Of a stretch of DNA of 64,000 nt, positions 58,631 through 64,000 are shown piece after piece (position 1 is the first letter of the stretch; each line of letters starts with the position of its first letter). The position numbers were made by a program, and so were the translations under genes. A model generated the notes under the pieces. That model made no database searches and was not told the DNA's origin. It saw nothing but the letters and a program-made list of their open reading frames with translations. Source of the stretch: Chloroflexus aurantiacus J-10-fl (GTDB taxonomy: Bacteria > Chloroflexota > Chloroflexia > Chloroflexales > Chloroflexaceae). Location: the NCBI RefSeq assembly GCF_000018865.1, contig NC_010175.1:3100001-3164000 (forward strand), in the 5' to 3' direction.

Positions 58631-58905
58631 GCTATGCATTCCCCATACCTGGTGTCAACCACGTGCGTATCAGCGGGGATGATCGCTATGGATGCTGTTG
58701 TGGGCGACTGGCCCGGTGATGGTGCGCAGCTCCAGCCGTGCTATCACGTGTCGGATGGGTTGCCTTACGCACGCATCATGTGCGTGGCGCAGGGTTTGGC
58801 GTGCGGCGGCCATGCTGCCGCGCCAGCCGTGCTCACGATCCGGCGCGTGTTACACCGTTACCCATCCTGGTCACGGCGGTACTGGATGTGCTCGTGACAA
58901 TCATC
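58631..58905 (+). repeat. Repeat core shared with 6219-6470
   Basis: Shares GTGTCAACCACGTGCGTATC and the whole following ~250 bp with the region after array 1, including the GCGGCCATGCTGCCGCGCC palindrome. Both lie at the edge of a GC-rich array, so array and core may have spread as one unit. Confidence 0.55.
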
Positions 58906-59667
58906 GAGTCAGTCAGGCATACATGCGATACCTGGGCGTAGCGGTGTTGTTGCACTTGGTTCGTGCCTGCGCACCAGCGGCCACGGCCAGCACCTGACAG
59001 CGGTGCGAGGATGCCGGCACGTGGGCTGGAAGCCCGCGCCACGGAGAGTGCTTGCAGCCTGGCCTAACGCAGCGCGATATGTGGGTAATGCATAGCCCGC
59101 TGGGGACGGGTGAGGGTTGGGCGTGTCGCATACGATTGCTGGACACAGCAGCGGACATCACCAGATGCCAGCCGGTAACCATCGTCGCTCCGTGGGTGGC
59201 TGCATCATCCAGTCCTGATATTGGTGGGGCGCACGGACGTGCGCCCCTGCCGGGCACGGTCCTGACATCCCTGGTAGCCCGTGACACGACCAGCGCATCA
59301 TACCGGCTACTGGTTGACATGTGGGTAATGCCATAGCCCGCGCCGCAGGAGCGGGGCCGGAGGTGAGGGCGTTCAGCGTATTGCTAGTGCCTATCCTTTG
59401 TGCGACACATGGGTAATGAAAAGCAGTGGGGGCAGGTTAGGTTGGGATGGGGGTGTGGCGCGAGGCACTGCTGGACGCAGCACTATCTATCATCCCCGTT
59501 TGTCTCTCATCACGCTGGCACAGCTCCTGCATGCGACTGCCCGTGAACCAGTAAATCCGTCTCTGCGGAACCACCGGCGGCTTATTGCTGGCAGTCCTGG
59601 CAGTCAGTACGGCTTATGACACCCTGAATATACCCGACATCTTCAAGATTTGGCATGGCTGATTTTA
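58906..59667. other. Non-coding, repeat-derived gap
   Basis: Contains the GGCTGGAAGCCCGC motif (near 59029), three GACATGTGGGTAATG-type segments (59078, 59318, 59406) also seen at 6986, and GGGCCGGAGGTGAGGGCG at 59354. No supported gene. Confidence 0.4.
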
Positions 59668-59714
59668 CATGAAACCAGCAGAGTGCATTGGTTACGCACT
59701 CTGCTGGTTTCATG
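59668..59714. terminator. 19-bp perfect hairpin after dctM
   Basis: CATGAAACCAGCAGAGTGC, 9-nt loop, exact complement, 29 bp after the dctM stop on the minus strand. No U-tract follows on either strand, so it may protect mRNA ends or terminate weakly. Confidence 0.55.
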
Positions 59715-59743
59715 CGGTACAGTATCAGCGAATAGTGAATTCT

Positions 59744-61078
59744 CTACTGGCCGAAGGAGATCGCCGGCAGATAGAGGGCCAACTGCGGGAAGAAGATCAA
59801 AACAACGACAATCGTAAGCTGGATCGCAATGAACGGTACAACACCCCGGTAAATATCGGCAGTTGTAATGCCTGGAGGGGCAACACCGCGCAGGTAGAAG
59901 AGAGCGAAACCAAATGGTGGTGTCAGGAACGAGGTCTGCAAATTAGCGCCGAGCAACACACCAAACCATATCAGGTCAAATCCGAGAGCCTGCGCTACTG
60001 GAACGAAGAGCGGGATCACAATAAAGCAAATCTCGAAGAAATCGATGAAAAAACCGAGAAAGAAGACGATAAGCATGCTGACAACCAGGAAGCCCCAGGC
60101 ACCGCCGGGCAGGTTCGCCATCAGATCGAACACAAACTTATCGCCGCTCAAGGCGCGGAACACCAGGGCGAATGCGGTCGAGCCAATTAAAATGAAGAGA
60201 ACCATCGTTGTGGCGCGCATCGTGGCATCGCAAACCGCCACGAAATTCTTCCAGGTCAATCGTCGATTAGCAGCCGCCAGCAACGTTGCCCCAAGTGCGC
60301 CAACAGCCCCCGCCTCCGTTGCCGTCGAGATACCGAAGAAAATAGAACCGAGTACGGCGACAATGAGCAGAAGCGGGGGAATCATCACCTGCACTACTCG
60401 TTTCGCCAGGGCTGCACCACTGATCGAACGTGCCGATAATGGAAGTGCTGGTGCCATTTCTGGCTTCAGTAAAGCAACAATCCAACAGTAAAATGCCAGC
60501 GCCGCTGCCAGCAAAAGTCCTGGTATCAACGAGCCGAGAAAGAGTTTGCCAACCGAAACACCGATCTGGTCACCGAGAACCACCAGAACGACCGAAGGTG
60601 GAATAATCTGCCCTAGTGTACCGGCAGCACAAATCACGCCACAAGCCAGCTCTTTGTTGTAGTTGTAGCGCAACATAATAGGCAGCGAAATCAATCCCAT
60701 TGCCACCACTGTTGCGGCAACAACGCCGGTAGTGGCTGCCAGCAAAGCACCTACAGCGACAACCGCAATCGCCAGGCCACCCCGCACGGGGCCGAAGAGA
60801 ATCCCCATCGTATCGAGTAAGTCCTCTGCCAGGCCAGATTTTTCCAGCATTGAGCCGAGGAAGATAAAGTAAGGGATTGCCAGCAGGGTGTAATTTGACA
60901 TCACGTTGAAGATACGTGATGGCATCGCCCGAATGATGATGGGGTCAAAGATGCCAAGTGAAACGCCGATGATACCGAAGACAATCGCTGTTGCCCCCAG
61001 CGAAAATGCAACCGGATAGCCGATCCCGAGAATGACCAGCGCTCCAAGGAACATCGTGGGTCCGAGCCAGTCGTACAT
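59744..61078 (-). CDS. TRAP transporter large permease (DctM family)
   Basis: Membrane protein of 444 residues with about 12 hydrophobic segments, the ion-driven translocation subunit of a TRAP uptake system. Motifs include YTLLAIPYFIFLGSMLEKSG, CAAGTLGQIIPPSVVLVVLG, STATEAGAVGALG and the C-terminal QTSFLTPPFGFALFYLRG typical of DctM. GGAGG precedes the ATG. It follows dctQ by 14 bp. Confidence 0.93.
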   Translation of the reverse strand: MYDWLGPTMFLGALVILGIGYPVAFSLGATAIVFGIIGVSLGIFDPIIIRAMPSRIFNVMSNYTLLAIPYFIFLGSMLEKSGLAEDLLDTMGILFGPVRGGLAIAVVAVGALLAATTGVVAATVVAMGLISLPIMLRYNYNKELACGVICAAGTLGQIIPPSVVLVVLGDQIGVSVGKLFLGSLIPGLLLAAALAFYCWIVALLKPEMAPALPLSARSISGAALAKRVVQVMIPPLLLIVAVLGSIFFGISTATEAGAVGALGATLLAAANRRLTWKNFVAVCDATMRATTMVLFILIGSTAFALVFRALSGDKFVFDLMANLPGGAWGFLVVSMLIVFFLGFFIDFFEICFIVIPLFVPVAQALGFDLIWFGVLLGANLQTSFLTPPFGFALFYLRGVAPPGITTADIYRGVVPFIAIQLTIVVVLIFFPQLALYLPAISFGQ

Positions 61079-61092
61079 GAATCCTCCACAAA

Positions 61093-61653
61093 TTACAAGC
61101 GCGTCTCGTGCTCTTCCTCAACCTGCGATGGATCAAGGACACCTCGCCAGGCGGCAAAATATTTTATCGCTTCAGATATACCCTGAATAATCAGGAGAGT
61201 CGGGCTGACTATCAGGAATGTTTTAATGATATACCTTGGCAGACCACCGGGGTCAGGCGAATTTTCGCGGATGCGCCATGATTGCTCGACATACGGCCAG
61301 CCGAAGTAGATAAGCAATCCGCAGAAAGGTATGAGGAAGAAGAGAGTTCCTAAAAAATTGACTAGGGCTTTGCGTTGTGGTGAAAAGTTACTGTAAAATA
61401 CGTCAACCCGCACGTGCTCATTATGCTTTAATGCGTATGCAGCACCGAGCAAAAAGATTAAAGAGAAGATGTACCACTGGGCTTCAATATAGAAATTAGA
61501 ACCAAGGGTGCGCCCAATTGCCCGTCCAACGTACCGATTTGCAACGTTCCATACCCCAACCGCAACAACGATGGGAACTAGAAAATAAGCTATACGTCCG
61601 ACCCATTCAGTAAAGGTATCGATAATTCGTGAAATGCGTAACAGTATCGGCAC
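61093..61653 (-). CDS. TRAP transporter small permease (DctQ family)
   Basis: Membrane protein of 186 residues with four hydrophobic segments and the conserved Trp-rich region AQWYIFSLIFLLGAAYALKHNEHVRVDVFY, diagnostic of DctQ. A GTG start at 61653 has GGAAGG six bases upstream and fits the family length; an ATG 18 codons earlier lacks one. Together with dctM it forms the membrane part; the binding protein is at 55575 on the other strand. Confidence 0.88.
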   Translation of the reverse strand: MPILLRISRIIDTFTEWVGRIAYFLVPIVVAVGVWNVANRYVGRAIGRTLGSNFYIEAQWYIFSLIFLLGAAYALKHNEHVRVDVFYSNFSPQRKALVNFLGTLFFLIPFCGLLIYFGWPYVEQSWRIRENSPDPGGLPRYIIKTFLIVSPTLLIIQGISEAIKYFAAWRGVLDPSQVEEEHETRL

Positions 61654-61795
61654 ACTAACCCTTCCTTTCCTGATCAAAGCGTTATTCACGACGCAAGAAT
61701 GAGCCATGATCAGTTAGCAACATAATTGTTGCAATTCGCTTCCACGCATGATGTGTGTAGTATTACACTATGGGAATTCGCAAACGTATAGTCCA

Positions 61796-61824
61796 ATAGT
61801 ACACGGAATCGGTACTCTTGTCAA
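61796..61824 (-). promoter_or_regulatory. Promoter of dctQM
   Basis: On the minus strand TTGACA (61819-61824), 17-bp spacer, TACTAT (61796-61801). Transcription would begin near 61789, leaving a ~135-nt leader before dctQ in which I see no clear structure. Confidence 0.7.
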
Positions 61825-61921
61825 AATTGCTTTCCGAAGCAACGCACTCCCAGTTTATGCTTAAATTCGTTCTACCCGATAGCTCGCGGATGCTTGTAAA
61901 CCTGATATTTATATTTATTTA

Positions 61922-61952
61922 GGGGCGGCGTACATGTTGCGCACGCCGCCCC
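61922..61952 (-). terminator. Hairpin after pckG
   Basis: GGGGCGGCGT / ACGCCGCCCC with an 11-nt loop, 25 bp after the pckG stop. On the minus strand it is followed by an AT-rich, T-containing but not U-run stretch. Confidence 0.55.
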
Positions 61953-61977
61953 CTCCTATGTTCACATTGTACAGGTG

Positions 61978-63813
61978 TTATTCGTGGGTCGCTCCCCATT
62001 TCTCAGGCATACGCCAGAGGCTCGAAAGGATTAAGTCGCGTACCGATAACAGTTCTTTCGGGAGACGGTCGTATAGTTTGATGAACAGTTCTTCGTGCAG
62101 TAATATCTCTTGCTGCCACTCACCGACGTTACACTCCATCACCTGTTCAAACTGCTCGGCGCTAAAGCTGAGACCACGCCAGTCGATGTCTTCATACCGT
62201 GGTACCCAGCCAATCGGTGTTTCGACACTGACGGCCTGGCCGTGGGCACGTTCGATGATCCACTTTAACACTCGCATATTCTCGCCAAAACCTGGCCAGA
62301 TAAACTTACCGTTTTCATCTTTGCGGAACCAGTTGACGCTGAAGATTCGCGGTGGATTGCGCAAGCGACGGCCAAAACTCAGCCAGTGATTGAAGTAGTC
62401 GCCCATATGGTAGCCGGCGAATGGTAGCATTGCAAACGGATCACGGCGAACAACACCCTGTTGCCCCATCGCTGCTGCGGTTGTTTCTGAACCCATCGTG
62501 GCGGCCAGATACACACCATAGGTCCAGTTGAACGCCTGATAGACCAGTGGCACCACCCGGCTACGTCGACCACCGAAAATGAAAGCCTCAATCGGCACCC
62601 CATTCGGATTTTCCCACTCCGGATCAATGGCCGGGTTCTGCCTGGCCGGTGCTGTAAAACGTGCATTCGGATGGGCTGCCAGGCGGCCACATCCCGGTGT
62701 CCAATCACGCCCCTGCCAGTCGATCAGGTGTGCCGGTGGTTCATCGGTCATGCCTTCCCACCAGACATCGCCGTCATCGGTGAGCGCAACATTGGTGAAG
62801 ATGGTATTGGCGCGGCAGCTTTCCATCGCATTGGGATTGGTTTTATATGATGTGCCCGGCGCAACACCAAAATACCCTGCTTCAGGATTGATTGCGTAGA
62901 GTTTGCCATTTGCACCGGGTTTGATCCAGGCGATGTCGTCGCCGACGGTTGTAATTTCCCATCCCTCTCGCTTGAAGGTGTCAGGCGGGATGAGCATGGC
63001 AAAATTGGTTTTTCCGCATGCCGAGGGGAACGCTGCCGCTACATAGGTCTTGCGTCCAGATGGTTCTTTTACTCCCAGGATCAACATGTGTTCGGCAAGC
63101 CAGCCCTCTTGCCGGGCCATGACCGACGCAATCCGCAATGCGAAGCACTTTTTACCAAGCAGAGCATTACCGCCATACCCCGATCCGAAACTCCAGATCG
63201 AACGCTCTTCGGGAAAGTGAACAATATATTTGGTTGGATTGCAGGGCCAGGGTACGTCGGGCTGACCCGGTTCCAGCGGCATTCCAACGCTATGGAGGCA
63301 TGGGATGTACTCGCCGTCCTCACCCAATACGTCGTAAATTTTAGTTGAGACGCGGGTCATTATGTGCATGTTGACCACGACATATGGCGAGTCGGTTAAT
63401 TGAATACCAATGTGGGCAATGGGTGATCCGATTGGCCCCATGCTGAAGGGAATAACGTACAGGACACGGCCCCGCATACTCCCTTTAAACAATTTGAGCA
63501 GGATTTCCTTCATCTCTTTCGGCGGCATCCAGTTATTAGTGGGGCCAGCATCGTCTTTCGAGATGCTACAGATGAAGGTACGATCTTCAACGCGAGCAAC
63601 ATCTGAGGGGTCTGAGCGGGCGAGAAAGCTGTTGGGGCGTAGTTTGGGATTGAGTCGAATGAATGTTCCGTTTTCTACCATCTGGTTGCAGAGCGTGTCG
63701 TACTCTGCCGGTGTTCCGTCACAAAAATGAACTTGTGCCGGTTCGCAGAGTGCGACAATGTCTGAAATCCACTCGCGTAACCGGTGGTGTTTAATGTATG
63801 CCGGAAATTGCAT
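61978..63813 (-). CDS. pckG: Phosphoenolpyruvate carboxykinase (GTP)
   Basis: Enzyme of 611 residues converting oxaloacetate and GTP to phosphoenolpyruvate, CO2 and GDP, linking the TCA pool with gluconeogenesis. It has the kinase loop [15 protein letters not shown] with the reactive Cys, [27 protein letters not shown] and [11 protein letters not shown]. Length is normal. The ATG follows GGAAGG. Single-gene unit. Confidence 0.95.
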   Translation of the reverse strand: MQFPAYIKHHRLREWISDIVALCEPAQVHFCDGTPAEYDTLCNQMVENGTFIRLNPKLRPNSFLARSDPSDVARVEDRTFICSISKDDAGPTNNWMPPKEMKEILLKLFKGSMRGRVLYVIPFSMGPIGSPIAHIGIQLTDSPYVVVNMHIMTRVSTKIYDVLGEDGEYIPCLHSVGMPLEPGQPDVPWPCNPTKYIVHFPEERSIWSFGSGYGGNALLGKKCFALRIASVMARQEGWLAEHMLILGVKEPSGRKTYVAAAFPSACGKTNFAMLIPPDTFKREGWEITTVGDDIAWIKPGANGKLYAINPEAGYFGVAPGTSYKTNPNAMESCRANTIFTNVALTDDGDVWWEGMTDEPPAHLIDWQGRDWTPGCGRLAAHPNARFTAPARQNPAIDPEWENPNGVPIEAFIFGGRRSRVVPLVYQAFNWTYGVYLAATMGSETTAAAMGQQGVVRRDPFAMLPFAGYHMGDYFNHWLSFGRRLRNPPRIFSVNWFRKDENGKFIWPGFGENMRVLKWIIERAHGQAVSVETPIGWVPRYEDIDWRGLSFSAEQFEQVMECNVGEWQQEILLHEELFIKLYDRLPKELLSVRDLILSSLWRMPEKWGATHE

Positions 63814-63900
63814 ACGAAGCCTTCCTTTCGCTCACGGCACCATTGGCGGGCGATGACTGTGACACATTGAACAATGATAATCATAACATGGCGAGAAACA

Positions 63901-64000
63901 ATGATGAGTGCAGAACCGAGTGCTATTTCGCATGAAACCAATAACGATTGGATTGATGATCAGGTCTCTCGCATCTGTTTCGGCTGGTCGTTATTCCAGT
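63901..64000 (+). CDS. Possible gene start running off the window
   Basis: An open frame from ATG 63901 (or 63904) continues to the window end (MMSAEPSAISHETNNDWIDD...). It is divergent from pckG, with a weak ribosome site. Too short to name. Confidence 0.3.
   Translation, partial: MMSAEPSAISHETNNDWIDDQVSRICFGWSLFQ

Noticed and set aside
63870-63895. Fur-like box (AATGATAATCATAA) upstream of pckG
   Set aside because: Only a half-length palindrome, no iron-related gene beside it, and such AT-rich matches occur by chance.

Overview
The window looks like a chromosomal segment of a filamentous anoxygenic phototroph of the Chloroflexus type (phylum Chloroflexota). This is inferred from moderately high GC, gene content (fused rhamnulose-phosphate aldolase/dehydrogenase, GTP-type PEP carboxykinase, many Tat/lipobox lipoproteins, no outer-membrane genes) and the abundant GC-rich repeats. 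No rRNA or tRNA gene was recognised. The species cannot be proven from the sequence alone.

Layout: 1-7.2 kb holds an XRE/MmyB regulator, a secreted-type metallo-beta-lactamase protein with its DUF3006 partner, a zinc alcohol dehydrogenase, one small protein and about 2 kb of repeats. 7.2-19.4 kb is a single minus-strand L-rhamnose unit: DeoR-family regulator, ABC ATPase, two permeases, a double-length binding protein, mutarotase RhaM, isomerase RhaA, fused aldolase/dehydrogenase and kinase RhaB. It covers uptake through to dihydroxyacetone phosphate plus oxidised lactaldehyde. 20.6-30.5 kb is a plus-strand type III-D CRISPR effector locus (Cas10 without HD domain, Csx10, Csx19, a small subunit, four Csm3-like RAMPs), a split small ORF, a PIN nuclease and two CARF proteins (an NE0113-type and a Card1/Can2-like nuclease). 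No cas1, cas2 or cas6 is present; the only CRISPR-like trace is two 40-bp direct repeats about 0.4 kb upstream.

31-47 kb is mostly housekeeping: a lipoprotein, a membrane protein, nadD, rsmG, a PspA protein, tdk, a LOG protein, a dTDP-glucose dehydratase, purE/purK, a WYL regulator, the rpmE-rpmA-rplU ribosomal genes with a clear promoter, leader and terminator, a receiver-Roadblock protein and aspS. 47-64 kb holds a degenerate polyprenyl synthetase, a penicillin acylase homologue, a CCA-type nucleotidyltransferase whose 5' end is triplicated, a receiver protein, an AEC transporter, a TRAP transporter split over two strands around 3 kb of repeats, and pckG.

Two families of short inverted-repeat elements (called MITE-A and MITE-B here) and three arrays of GC-rich, potentially G-quadruplex-forming repeats account for most intergenic space. 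Three genes or loci show recent internal duplication: the rhamnose binding protein (993-bp unit), the 246-bp triplication at the acylase/nucleotidyltransferase junction, and the repeat arrays.
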